Origin: Betaproteobacteria bacterium
GTDB lineage: Bacteria > Pseudomonadota > Gammaproteobacteria > Burkholderiales > SG8-39
Length of the DNA: 51,937 nt
Reading direction: 5' to 3'
Assembly: GCA_005881595.1 (NCBI GenBank)
Contig: VBBY01000045.1
Span: 1-51,937, forward strand
The translations under genes were made by a program, and so were the position numbers. Below, piece after piece: positions 42,045 to 50,249 of this stretch. Every line of letters starts with the position of its first letter. The first letter of the stretch is position 1. The notes under the pieces were generated by a model. It was not told the DNA's origin, did no database searches, and saw only the letters and a list, made by a program, of their open reading frames with translations.

Positions 42045-42883
42045 AGCCCGAGGACGCGCTCGGCGTTCCGGTGGAAGATCTTCTCCATCACCGCGTCGGG
42101 GTAGTCGAGCTCCTGCCACTCCTTGAGGAGGCGCGCGTACGGCAGGCTCGGGTAATCGCTGCCGAACATGATCTTGTCCTGCAGCCGCGCGCGCATGTCG
42201 ACCTTGAGGCCCGGCGGAAAATATTTCGGCGCCCAGCCCGACATCTCCCAGTAGACGTTGCCCTTGTGCAGGGCGACGGCCGTGGTCTCGTCGACCCACG
42301 GCCAGCCGGGATGCGCCATCACGATCCTGAGATTGGGGAAGTCGGCCGCCAGCTCGTCGATCGACGAGGGGTGCGCATGGCGGAGCTTCGCGCCCATGCC
42401 GCCGGGGAGCCCGGCGCCCATGCCGGTGGTGCCGACGTCGATCATTACCGCCGCCTTCAGCTCGTCGATCACCTCGAACAGCGGGTAGTAGCGCCGGTCG
42501 TTCACGGCGAAGTGCTGCATGATCGGATGGAAATGAAAGCCGAGAAGGCCGAGCTCCCGAACAGCTTTTCTTGCTTGAGCCAAAGCAAGATCGCCTTTCG
42601 CCGGCTCGAGCGCGCCCCAGGCCTGGATGATGCGGTCGGGGTGCCGCTGCCACATCGCCTTCACGTATTCATTGGTGACCGGCGGCGTGCCGAGGGTGCA
42701 TTCCAAATCGAGCGCGACCAGAACCGCCTGCACGCCGGCGTCGGTGAAGTCCTTGATGACCTGGTCTTCGTCCCTGGCGGTCCAGCGGCGGTTCCAGTAT
42801 TTCGCCAGCGCCTCGACGTAAGGCCCCTGGCAGGCGATCCACTCCTTCGTGCCGGGATAGCAGTGCAGGTCAATGATTCGCAT
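42041..42883 (-). CDS. Amidohydrolase family protein (altered metal motif)
   Basis: A 280-residue amidohydrolase-2 family protein. It begins MRIIDLHCYPGTKEW, so the second His of the usual H-x-H is Tyr. GFHFHPIMQHF, IVMAHPGWPWVDE and KIMFGSDYPSLP with the conserved Asp are normal for the family. It is the last gene of the minus-strand SDR-ligase-amidohydrolase unit, overlapping the ligase by 14 bases. Likely role: hydrolysis or decarboxylation of an aromatic intermediate. Confidence 0.87.
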   Translation of the reverse strand: MRIIDLHCYPGTKEWIACQGPYVEALAKYWNRRWTARDEDQVIKDFTDAGVQAVLVALDLECTLGTPPVTNEYVKAMWQRHPDRIIQAWGALEPAKGDLALAQARKAVRELGLLGFHFHPIMQHFAVNDRRYYPLFEVIDELKAAVMIDVGTTGMGAGLPGGMGAKLRHAHPSSIDELAADFPNLRIVMAHPGWPWVDETTAVALHKGNVYWEMSGWAPKYFPPGLKVDMRARLQDKIMFGSDYPSLPYARLLKEWQELDYPDAVMEKIFHRNAERVLGL

Positions 42884-44486
42884 TGCGGGCCGCCATCTCT
42901 GCCAGCGCTTTCTTGGAGACCTTGCCGAAGGTCGAGACCGGGAGCTCGTCCACGATCTCGAGGCGCTCGGGCAGCTTGAATTTCGCTATTTCTTTTTTCA
43001 TCAAGAAATCCACGAGCTGGGGGAGATTTAAAGAGCGACCCTTCCTGAGCACCACACAGGCGCACATGCGCTCGCCCAGGCTCGGGTCCGGGACCGGCAC
43101 GCAGGCGACGTTCTGCACTGCGGGGTGCGAGAGGATCAGGTTCTCGATCTCCTCGGCGCTGATTTTCTCGCCGCCGCGGTTGATGAGGTCCTTCTTGCGC
43201 CCCTCGACCACGTAGTTGCCCGAAGGGTGCCGGCGCATGAGGTCGCCCGAGCAGTAGAAGCCGTCGCGCGTGAAGGCCCTGGCGTTGTATTCCGGCACGC
43301 TGTAGTAGCCGCGCAAGGTGTACGGGCCGCGGCAGGTCAGCTCGCCGACCTCGCCGGGCCCTACCTCGCGGCCTTCGTCGTCGACCAGGCGCACTTCGTC
43401 GTCGGGCGAGATCGGCCGGCCGCAGGTCTCGAGCATGACTTCAGACGGATCGTCGAGGCGCACGAAGAACAGCATTCCTTCCGACATGCCGAAATTTTCC
43501 TGCACGATCGCGCTCGGGATGAGTTCCTTCGTGCGCACGCGCACTTCGGGCTGCATGCGCTGGCCGCCGCTTTGAATGACTTTCAGACTCGATAAGTCGA
43601 ATTTCCTGATCGACGGATCGTCGATGAGCCGGATGAGGAGCGCCGGCACGACCTTGATATGCGTCACCCGGTGTTTCTCAATCAGGGAAAACATCTGATC
43701 GGGCTTCGTCGTCGGCGAAAGCACGACCTCGCCGCCGTTGAAGAAATAGCCCTGGATCCCGGGACAGGCGAGCGGCAGGTTGTGCGCGATCGGCAGCGCG
43801 AGAAGCAGCACCGAGTCCCTGGTCACGCCGCACACCGGCGCCGCGGTCTTCGAGTTGTACGCATAGTCGTTGTGCGTGCGCGGGATCAGCTTCGGGATGC
43901 CGGTGGTGCCGCCCGAGAGCTGGAAGATGCACGGATCGGTCGGGTCGATCCTGATCTTTTGCAATTCGGCGACTGGTAGATGCGGCTTGCGCTCGATCAA
44001 TCCGGATAGTTGATTCAATGAAATGCAAAGCCTGAGCGACGCGTTTTCCTGCTGGACGCGGCGGATCATCGGCTCGAACTCGAAATCGCCTTGGCGCTCG
44101 GGATAGACGCATGCCGCAGCGCCGGAGATGTTTACGAACTGGCTGATTTCGGCATAGCGGTGCGTAACCAGCGCCGCGATCGGGATCGCGCCGATCTTCT
44201 GCAGCGCAAAGTAGAGCAGCACGAACTCGGCGACGTTCGGCAGCGTCGGCACCACGCGGTCGAGCGGCTTGAGGCCGAGCTCGAGCAGGTTGAGCGCGAG
44301 GTTGTCGGTCAGCCGGTCGATTTCGCCGTAGGTGTACTCGCGGTTTTGATCTACAAGAAAAATCGGCTGTTTGAAACGATCGAAAACGGCGGCAAATTCC
44401 TCGGCAAGCGACCTGTCCTGCCAGTAGCCCTTCTCGCGATAGCGCCGCGCGAAATCCGGCGGAAAGGGAACCACGCCTTCGAGCAT
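42870..44486 (-). CDS. Aryl acid:AMP ligase (2,3-dihydroxybenzoate-AMP ligase-like)
   Basis: Adenylate-forming enzyme of 538 residues. It has FQLSGGTTGIPKLIPRTHNDYAYN (phosphate loop), AHNLPLACPG, where the Asn is the aryl-acid recognition residue in EntE/DhbE-type enzymes, ENFGMSEG, YCSGDLMRRHPSGNYVVEGRKKDLINRGGEKIS, and the catalytic Lys near the end (VSTFGKVSKK). Overall pattern resembles EntE, but no siderophore genes lie nearby; a salicylate- or benzoate-like acid activated for CoA ester formation is more in keeping with the catabolic context. The start follows the SDR stop with no gap. AT-richer stretches with rare codons occur at about 42978-43050, 43960-44050 and 44350-44405. Confidence 0.9.
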   Translation of the reverse strand: MLEGVVPFPPDFARRYREKGYWQDRSLAEEFAAVFDRFKQPIFLVDQNREYTYGEIDRLTDNLALNLLELGLKPLDRVVPTLPNVAEFVLLYFALQKIGAIPIAALVTHRYAEISQFVNISGAAACVYPERQGDFEFEPMIRRVQQENASLRLCISLNQLSGLIERKPHLPVAELQKIRIDPTDPCIFQLSGGTTGIPKLIPRTHNDYAYNSKTAAPVCGVTRDSVLLLALPIAHNLPLACPGIQGYFFNGGEVVLSPTTKPDQMFSLIEKHRVTHIKVVPALLIRLIDDPSIRKFDLSSLKVIQSGGQRMQPEVRVRTKELIPSAIVQENFGMSEGMLFFVRLDDPSEVMLETCGRPISPDDEVRLVDDEGREVGPGEVGELTCRGPYTLRGYYSVPEYNARAFTRDGFYCSGDLMRRHPSGNYVVEGRKKDLINRGGEKISAEEIENLILSHPAVQNVACVPVPDPSLGERMCACVVLRKGRSLNLPQLVDFLMKKEIAKFKLPERLEIVDELPVSTFGKVSKKALAEMAARNANH

Positions 44487-45248
44487 CTAGGTAGAGCTCG
44501 TGTAGCCGCCGTCGATGACCATTACTTCGCCCGTGACGAAGCGGTTCGACTCGATCAGGTTCAGCATCGTCTCGGCGACGTCGTCGGCGGTGACGACGCG
44601 CTTGAGCGGCGTGGCCCTGGCGCGCTTGCCCATCAGGTCCTCGTACTTGTCCTGCAGCATGCGCTTCATCCAGTCGCCTTCCATCCAGCCCGGCGCGACG
44701 GCGTTGACGCGGATCTCGGGGCCGAGATTCCAGGCGAGCGTCTTGGTCAGGTTCACCACCGCGGCCTTGCTCGCGGCGTAGGGCAGAGGCTGCGGGCCGG
44801 GACGCAGGCCGACTATGCTGGCGGTGTTGACGATGCAAGGGTGGTCCCCCTTGCGAAGCAATGGGAGTGAAGCTCTGGTTACTTGAAACAAGCCGCGCAC
44901 GTTGACGGCGAACACCCGGTCCCATTCCTCGAGCGAGAGGCTGTCCAGGTCCTTCGCCTTCCAGGAGGCGGTGGTGCCGGCGTTGTTGATCAGCACGTCG
45001 AGCCGCCCAAAGGTTTTGTTTACCGAATCGAGCATCGAGCGCACGCCGGCTTCGTCGGAGACGTCGCATTTGGCGAGCAGCGCCTTCGCGCCGAGCTTTT
45101 CGGCTTCGCGCGCGGTCGCGCGCGCCGCCGCCTCGCTCGAGTTGTAGTTGATCGCCACGTCGTAGCCGGCGCGGGCCAGCGCCAGCACCGCGCTTTTGCC
45201 GATGCCGGTCGCTCCGCCGGTGACGAGAGCAACTTTTCTGGACGCCAC
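44487..45248 (-). CDS. Short-chain dehydrogenase/reductase (FabG-like)
   Basis: A 253-residue NAD(P)-dependent oxidoreductase. It has the cofactor motif TGGATGIGKSA near residue 10, the NNAG motif, the catalytic Ser in NTASIVG, the YxxxK pair in YAASKAAVV and a C-terminal VTGEVMVIDGGYTSS. It is the first gene of the minus-strand unit leading into the ligase and amidohydrolase. The divergent Bug receptor gene begins 34 bases away. A hydroxyl-to-keto conversion of an acid intermediate is plausible. Confidence 0.93.
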   Translation of the reverse strand: MASRKVALVTGGATGIGKSAVLALARAGYDVAINYNSSEAAARATAREAEKLGAKALLAKCDVSDEAGVRSMLDSVNKTFGRLDVLINNAGTTASWKAKDLDSLSLEEWDRVFAVNVRGLFQVTRASLPLLRKGDHPCIVNTASIVGLRPGPQPLPYAASKAAVVNLTKTLAWNLGPEIRVNAVAPGWMEGDWMKRMLQDKYEDLMGKRARATPLKRVVTADDVAETMLNLIESNRFVTGEVMVIDGGYTSST

Positions 45249-45282
45249 GCTGGGCCTGCCTTACGATGGGACTGAACATGTT

Positions 45283-46242
45283 ATGCGAAATGTGATCCTG
45301 GCGCTCTGCGCTGCCGTCGCGTTTAGCGCTGCGGCGCACGCCCAGCAGTGGCCCGCAAAGCCGGTCCGGGTGATCGTCAACGTGGCGCCGGGCGGCGTCG
45401 CCGATGTGACGATGCGCGTGCTCGGCGCGCGGCTTACCGAGACCATGGGCCAGGCGTTCATCGTCGAGAACCGCCCCGGCGGCGACGGCTACATCGGCTT
45501 CGAAGCCGTAGCGCGCTCGGAGCCCGACGGCTACACGCTCGCCTACTCTCCCGGCAGCAGCATGATGATCGCGCCGCACATCGTGCGCCGGGCCGATCTC
45601 GATCCGCTGAAGCTGCTGACGCCGGTCGCCGCGACCGGGCGCGTCTCGCTCTACGTCCTCACGCATCCCAATGTGCCGGTCGCCAGTTTTGCCGAGTTCC
45701 TTTCCTATGCGCGCGCCAATCCCGGCAAGCTCAACTACGGCACGCCGGGCAACGGCACATCGCCGCATATCGCGACCGAAGTCTTCAGCCGCGAAGCCAA
45801 GGTGAAGATGAACCACGTGCCGTACAAGGGCGCCGGCCCGGCGCTGAAAGACCTGCTCGGCGGCGTCATCGACCTGACCTTCGACCCCGGCGTCGGCCTG
45901 GCGCAGGCGAAGGCGGGCAAGCTGCGCATGATCGCGGTGGCCGGCCCGCAGCGCCATCCCGAATTCCCCGACGTGCCGACGCTCGCCGAGAACGGCATCA
46001 GGGGCGTGGACGGCGGCCCGCATTTCGGCTTTTACGCGCCTAGCGGCACGCCGCGACCGGTGATCGAGCGGCTGAACCGGGAGGTAGTCAAGCTGGTGCA
46101 GGAGCCCGCGGTGCGCGAGCGTTTCAACGCGCTCGCGGTCGAAATGGCCGAGCCGATGAGCCCTGAAGCATTCACGGCCTACGTGCGGGCCGAGAGCGAG
46201 CGCTACGCGAAGCTGATACCTGAGCTCGGCATCGGCCAATGA
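45283..46242 (+). CDS. Bug-family periplasmic solute receptor (TctC-like)
   Basis: A 319-residue receptor with signal peptide (MRNVILALCAAVAFSAAAHA). Family motifs are WPAKPVRVIVNVAPGGVAD, IVENRPGGDGYIGFEAVARSEPDGYTL, YGTPGNGTSPHIATEVFS, and MNHVPYKGAGPALKDLLGG. The ATG at 45283 is preferred over an upstream in-frame start that is antisense to the SDR. It overlaps the next gene by four bases (ATGA), coupling it to the ThDP enzyme, so uptake and first catabolic steps appear linked. Confidence 0.93.
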   Translation: MRNVILALCAAVAFSAAAHAQQWPAKPVRVIVNVAPGGVADVTMRVLGARLTETMGQAFIVENRPGGDGYIGFEAVARSEPDGYTLAYSPGSSMMIAPHIVRRADLDPLKLLTPVAATGRVSLYVLTHPNVPVASFAEFLSYARANPGKLNYGTPGNGTSPHIATEVFSREAKVKMNHVPYKGAGPALKDLLGGVIDLTFDPGVGLAQAKAGKLRMIAVAGPQRHPEFPDVPTLAENGIRGVDGGPHFGFYAPSGTPRPVIERLNREVVKLVQEPAVRERFNALAVEMAEPMSPEAFTAYVRAESERYAKLIPELGIGQ

Positions 46243-47945
46243 AGGGCCTGAGCGGAGCCGAAACCCTCCTGCGGGTGCTGCGCGCGATGGGCGTCGAGCG
46301 CATCTTTGCCTCGCCCGGCTCGGACTGGGCGCCGCTCTGGGAGGCGCTTGCGAAGCTGCATTGGCCCGATGTTCCGGAATACCTTTCCACGCGCCATGAA
46401 GAGACCGCGGTTGGCATGGCCACGGGATACGCCAAGGCGAGCGGGAAGCTTCCGGCGGTCGTGCTGCACACCACGGTGGGCGCGCTTCACGCCACGATGG
46501 GCGTGCGCGCCGCGCTGCACGAGCGCATTCCGATGGTAGTGCTGGCCGGCGAATCGATCGGCTTTGCCGAGGGGACGCACTCGGTCATGGGACGCCAGTG
46601 GCTGCGGCTGCTTACCGACGTCGGCGGGCCGGCGCGCCTCATGGAGCACTGCGTGAAATGGAGCTTCGGCCTCAACATGAGCGCGATCCTGCCGCATACC
46701 GTGCAGCGCGCCTGCCAGCTGGCGATGGCGGCGCCGAAAGGGCCGGTCTTCGTCTCGGTGCCGACCGAGTTCCTGATGGAGGCGATGAGCGCCGATGCGC
46801 CCCCGGCCGTGCTCGCCGTTCCGCCATCAGCACAGCCGGCGGCGATCGAAGACCTGGCGCGCATGCTGAGCGAAGCCAGGAATCCGGTGATCGTCACCGA
46901 GGAGGTCGGCAGAAGCACTTCGGCGGTTCAATCCCTGGTTGCAGTCGCCGAGCTGCTGGGCGCGCCGGTGCTCGATGCGTGGCAGCCCTACTACGTCAAT
47001 TTCCCCCGCGAGCATCCGCTCTACGGCGGCGTGGTCGCCGAGGACATGGGGGAGGCGCTGCGCGAGGCGGACCTGGTGTTTCTCGTCGAGGCGGTGGCGC
47101 CGTGGCATCCGCCGTCGGCGCTTCCCGCGCCGCGCGCGCGAGTCGCCGTCCTGGGCGAGGAACCGCTGCACTCCAACCTGCCCTTCTGGGGCTTTCGGAC
47201 CGACCTGATCGTGGCGGGCGAGCTCGACGCTTCGCTTGCAGCGCTCGTCGAGCAGCTGAAAAAAGTAGTTCCTTCAAGCTCCCGCAAGGCGTCCATCGAG
47301 CGCTGGCGCGGCCGGCATGAAAAACGGCGCAACGAGCTGCGCGCGCAGGCCCGTGCGGCCGGCGAGAAGAACACGATCGATAACCGCTGGGTCGGGCACC
47401 AGCTGAACGAGCTCATGCCGCCCGACGCGATCTTCGTCGACGAGACGATCACCCATCGGCTGGACGTGGTGCGGCTGCTCGATCGCCTGCAGCCGGGAAG
47501 CTTCTTCGAGACCAGCTACGGCGGGCTCGGCATGGGGTTGGGGATGGCGCTCGGCATCAAGCACGCTCTCCCCGAGCGCACGGTGATCATGGCGATCGGC
47601 GACGGCGCGTTTCACTACAACCCGGTTCCCGCGTCGTTTGGCGCTTCGCAGGAGCACCGGCTGCCGCTCCTGGTCCTGCTGTTCGACAATGCGGGATACC
47701 TTTCCCAGAAAGGCGACGTCGTCAGGGAATACCCGAACGGCAACGCAGTGCGCACGAAGAAGTTTGCCGGCACCTCGATCGAACCGAAGCCCGACTACGT
47801 CGCGCTGGCGCGCGCTTTCGGCGGCCATGGCGAGAAAGTGGAGAAGCCCGGCGAGCTACGGCCTGCCTTGCTGAGAGGATTCCAATCGGTTGCGAAAGGC
47901 CAGCTAGCCCTGGTGCACCTGGTTCTGGAGCCGGTTAACCCCTGA
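46239..47945 (+). CDS. Thiamine diphosphate-dependent enzyme (acetolactate synthase/benzoylformate decarboxylase type)
   Basis: A 568-residue protein of the three-domain pyruvate-decarboxylase/acetolactate-synthase superfamily. The cofactor-activating Glu is in STRHEETAVGMATGYA (Glu54), and the metal-binding motif is GDGAFHYN followed about 25 residues later by DN in LLFDNAGY. The central domain is the usual Rossmann-like FAD/ADP region but is divergent. The specific reaction is uncertain: decarboxylase, carboligase or hydrolase of a 2-oxo acid. Its 3' end overlaps the convergent monooxygenase by 42 bases. An ATGA overlap joins it to the Bug receptor. Confidence 0.88.
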   Translation: MKGLSGAETLLRVLRAMGVERIFASPGSDWAPLWEALAKLHWPDVPEYLSTRHEETAVGMATGYAKASGKLPAVVLHTTVGALHATMGVRAALHERIPMVVLAGESIGFAEGTHSVMGRQWLRLLTDVGGPARLMEHCVKWSFGLNMSAILPHTVQRACQLAMAAPKGPVFVSVPTEFLMEAMSADAPPAVLAVPPSAQPAAIEDLARMLSEARNPVIVTEEVGRSTSAVQSLVAVAELLGAPVLDAWQPYYVNFPREHPLYGGVVAEDMGEALREADLVFLVEAVAPWHPPSALPAPRARVAVLGEEPLHSNLPFWGFRTDLIVAGELDASLAALVEQLKKVVPSSSRKASIERWRGRHEKRRNELRAQARAAGEKNTIDNRWVGHQLNELMPPDAIFVDETITHRLDVVRLLDRLQPGSFFETSYGGLGMGLGMALGIKHALPERTVIMAIGDGAFHYNPVPASFGASQEHRLPLLVLLFDNAGYLSQKGDVVREYPNGNAVRTKKFAGTSIEPKPDYVALARAFGGHGEKVEKPGELRPALLRGFQSVAKGQLALVHLVLEPVNP

Positions 47946-49034
47946 CTTGGCGATAGCGGCGTTCAGGCGCGGCATCACCTGCTCGGCCATCAGCTGCATC
48001 GAGCGCCGGCCGAGCGCCGGGTCCACCCAGTCGTGGCAGGCGTAGTAAAGCGTGCCGAAATCGCCGGTCGTTTCGCGGAAGGCAAGGATCTGGTCGACGA
48101 CGCTCCCCACCGTGCCGGCGAGCACCAGCTTCGGCGTCATCGTGTCGGCGGTGATGCTCGAGTCGGGCTCCGACTGGTCGAGCTTGAACAGGTTCGAGCG
48201 CCCGCCGAAGCCGACCAGCTTGCGGATCAGCTGCTTGAAATAGAAGTGGTACGGGCCTTCGGGGCCATGGCCGTAACGCTTCGCGACCTTGTCGTCGTCG
48301 GCAACGAAGATCGATTTCGCGACCCGCCAGTCCGAGGCTTGCGCTTCCTTTTGCACCGCCTTGCAGCCTTCCTGGTAACGCGGCCAATGGCTCGCCACCC
48401 ATTGCGGCAGCAGGAAGTTCGCCGAGATCGGCTTCCAGCCGCGCTTCGCGGCCTCGGTCACGCCCTTGGAATGCGGCGCGACCGCCGTCACCACGATCGG
48501 CGGATGCGGCTTCTGGAAAGGCTTGAGGATCGCGCCCTGTCCGATCTCCGGGATCTGCGTGTTCGCGGTCGTCACCGAGAAGAACTGCCCCGACAGGTTG
48601 TAAGGCGCGCTCCCGGCCCAGATGTCGAGCACCATGTTGATCGACTCGAGGAAGATCGCGTTGCGGTCCTTCTTGTAGTTGCCGAAGGCCTCGGCGTCCG
48701 ACATCAGGCCGCCGGGGCTGATGCCCATGATGAAGCGGCCCTTGAGCAGGTGATCGATCATCGCCACCTGCGCCGCGACCTGCGCCGGGTGCGTGTTCGG
48801 CATGTTGATGGTGCCGCTGCCGAGCACGATGTTCTTCGTGTCGTGCGCGAGGCTCGCAAGAAACATCAGGCACGAAGTGACGTTCTCAGCCAGGTCAGTG
48901 ACGTGCTCGCCGACCAGCGCCTCGCAATAGCCGAGCCGGTCGGCAAGCAGGACCGCTTCGCGGTCTTCGGCGTAGGTCTCCGCGGGCTTCCGCTGCGGCG
49001 GGTGCAGCGGCATCATGAACATGCCGAGTTTCAT
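47904..49034 (-). CDS. LLM-class flavin-dependent oxidoreductase (luciferase-like monooxygenase)
   Basis: A 376-residue protein from an ATG at 49034; a TTG at 49046 would add four residues. The TIM-barrel family shows LGMFMMPLHPPQ at the start, GEHVTDLAENV, GSGTINMPNTHPAQVAAQVAMIDHLLKGRFIMGISPGG, and GTVGSVVDQILAF near the end. FMN- and O2-dependent hydroxylation or oxidation of an organic substrate is the family role. It is transcribed towards the ThDP enzyme and away from ligB, with a 23-base gap to ligB's start. Confidence 0.9.
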   Translation of the reverse strand: MKLGMFMMPLHPPQRKPAETYAEDREAVLLADRLGYCEALVGEHVTDLAENVTSCLMFLASLAHDTKNIVLGSGTINMPNTHPAQVAAQVAMIDHLLKGRFIMGISPGGLMSDAEAFGNYKKDRNAIFLESINMVLDIWAGSAPYNLSGQFFSVTTANTQIPEIGQGAILKPFQKPHPPIVVTAVAPHSKGVTEAAKRGWKPISANFLLPQWVASHWPRYQEGCKAVQKEAQASDWRVAKSIFVADDDKVAKRYGHGPEGPYHFYFKQLIRKLVGFGGRSNLFKLDQSEPDSSITADTMTPKLVLAGTVGSVVDQILAFRETTGDFGTLYYACHDWVDPALGRRSMQLMAEQVMPRLNAAIAKSGVNRLQNQVHQG

Positions 49035-49057
49035 GGGGCCGTACAATACAGGAACAC

Positions 49058-49888
49058 ATGGCGAAAATCATCGGCGGCATCGGCACCTCGCACGTGCCGA
49101 CCATCGGCATCGCTTTCGACAAGGGCAGGCAGAACGACCCTGACTGGAAGCCGCTCTTCAGGGGCTACGAGCCGGTGGCGAAGTGGCTCGCCGAGCGCAA
49201 GCCCGACGTGCTGTTCTTCTGCTTCAACGATCACGCCACCACTTTTTTCTTCGACCACTACCCGACCTTCGCGCTGGGCGTGAGCGAGGAGTACCGCATC
49301 GCCGACGAAGGCCTCGGGCCGCGCCCGATTCCATCCCTGAAAGGGCATGCTCCTCTGGCGCGGCACATAGCCCGCTCGCTGGTGGACGACGAGTTCGACC
49401 TCACGATCTTCCAGGATCTGCCGCTCGATCACGGCTTGCATTCGCCGCTCACCATGATGTGGCCCACGAAGCCGGACTGGCCCGCGAAGGTCGTGCCGCT
49501 CGTGGTCAACGTTCTACAGCATCCGCTACCGACGCCTCGGCGCTGTTTTAAATTAGGACAGTTTTTGAGAAAAGCGATCGAGTCCTACCCCGAAGACCTC
49601 AAGGTCGCGATCGTGGGCACCGGCGGGCTTTCGCACCAGATGATCGGCGAGCGCGCCGGGTTCAACAATGAAAAATGGGACCTCGAGTTCCTCGAGCTGA
49701 TCGACCGCGATCCCGAGCGGCTGGCGCGCATGCCGCTGGAGGATTACATGCGGCTCGGCGGCAACGAGGGCGCCGAGGTGATCATGTGGCTCATCATGCG
49801 CGGCGCGCTCGCGCCGGGCGCGCGCAAGATCCACCAGAGCTACTACCTGCCCATGACCACCGCGATGGCGGTGGCGCTTTTCGAATGA
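49058..49888 (+). CDS. ligB: Extradiol ring-cleavage dioxygenase beta subunit (protocatechuate 4,5-dioxygenase LigB-like)
   Basis: Catalytic subunit (276 residues) of a class III extradiol dioxygenase. The iron ligands by family comparison are His12 (GTSHVPTIG), His59 (CFNDHA) and Glu240 (GGNEGAE); His193 in GGLSHQM is the expected acid-base. It opens an aromatic ring between or beside hydroxyls; protocatechuate or a close relative such as gallate is the likely substrate. An AT-rich patch (about 49540-49580) lies in the middle. It is followed by ligA in reverse order to the classical ligA-ligB arrangement, with a repeat element between them. Confidence 0.92.
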   Translation: MAKIIGGIGTSHVPTIGIAFDKGRQNDPDWKPLFRGYEPVAKWLAERKPDVLFFCFNDHATTFFFDHYPTFALGVSEEYRIADEGLGPRPIPSLKGHAPLARHIARSLVDDEFDLTIFQDLPLDHGLHSPLTMMWPTKPDWPAKVVPLVVNVLQHPLPTPRRCFKLGQFLRKAIESYPEDLKVAIVGTGGLSHQMIGERAGFNNEKWDLEFLELIDRDPERLARMPLEDYMRLGGNEGAEVIMWLIMRGALAPGARKIHQSYYLPMTTAMAVALFE

Positions 49889-49897
49889 CTCGAAAAA

Positions 49898-49915
49898 CAG
49901 GGACAGACCCCATTT
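49898..49915. repeat. Degenerate copy of the GGGGTC palindromic repeat
   Basis: The plus-strand sequence CAGGGACAGACCCCATTT reads AAATGGGGTCTGTCCCTG on the minus strand, sharing its core with the perfect palindrome at 24956-24974. It sits in the 43-base ligB-ligA spacer. Confidence 0.55.
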
Positions 49916-49931
49916 TTCTCAACCCCCCCGC

Positions 49932-50249
49932 ATGAAGTACGTATTCGACCTGGAGACGAGCGCGCGGGCTTTGCGTCTGAACCGCTTCCTGCACAGCCTC
50001 ACCGTTGCGTCCAAGCGCAAGCTCTTCCTCGAGCGCCCGGAGGAGGCGATGCAGGGATTGAGCGAGACGGAAAAGGACATGGTGCGGCACCTGGACTGGA
50101 AGGCGCTGCAGGACTACGGCGCGAGCTTCTTCTGCCTGGAGAAGCTCGCACGCACCAAGGGCGTGTCGAACCCCGAGATGGTGGCCGCTTTCCGCGGCGA
50201 GGGGCTCGAGGAGTTTCTCAAGACCCGCCGGGTCCCGGGAGCGCGATGA
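49932..50249 (+). CDS. ligA: Extradiol dioxygenase alpha subunit (LigA-like)
   Basis: A 105-residue, mostly helical small subunit. The N-terminus (YVFDLETSARALRLNRFLHSL) and the middle (LDWKALQDYGASFFCLEKLARTKGVSNPEMVAAFRG) match the LigA subunit, which caps the active site of LigB. It follows ligB by 43 bases and its stop overlaps the ATG of the next gene (ATGA). Together A and B form the alpha2-beta2 enzyme. Confidence 0.9.
   Translation: MKYVFDLETSARALRLNRFLHSLTVASKRKLFLERPEEAMQGLSETEKDMVRHLDWKALQDYGASFFCLEKLARTKGVSNPEMVAAFRGEGLEEFLKTRRVPGAR

Noticed and set aside
42870-44486. Siderophore biosynthesis cluster based on the EntE-like ligase and TonB receptor
   Set aside because: No isochorismate, NRPS or carrier-protein genes are present; the TonB receptor lies 7 kb away among unrelated genes.
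43678-46239. 853-codon minus-strand frame over the ligase and Bug receptor
   Set aside because: It spans several genes with recognised domains in other frames and shows only low-complexity Arg-rich sequence.
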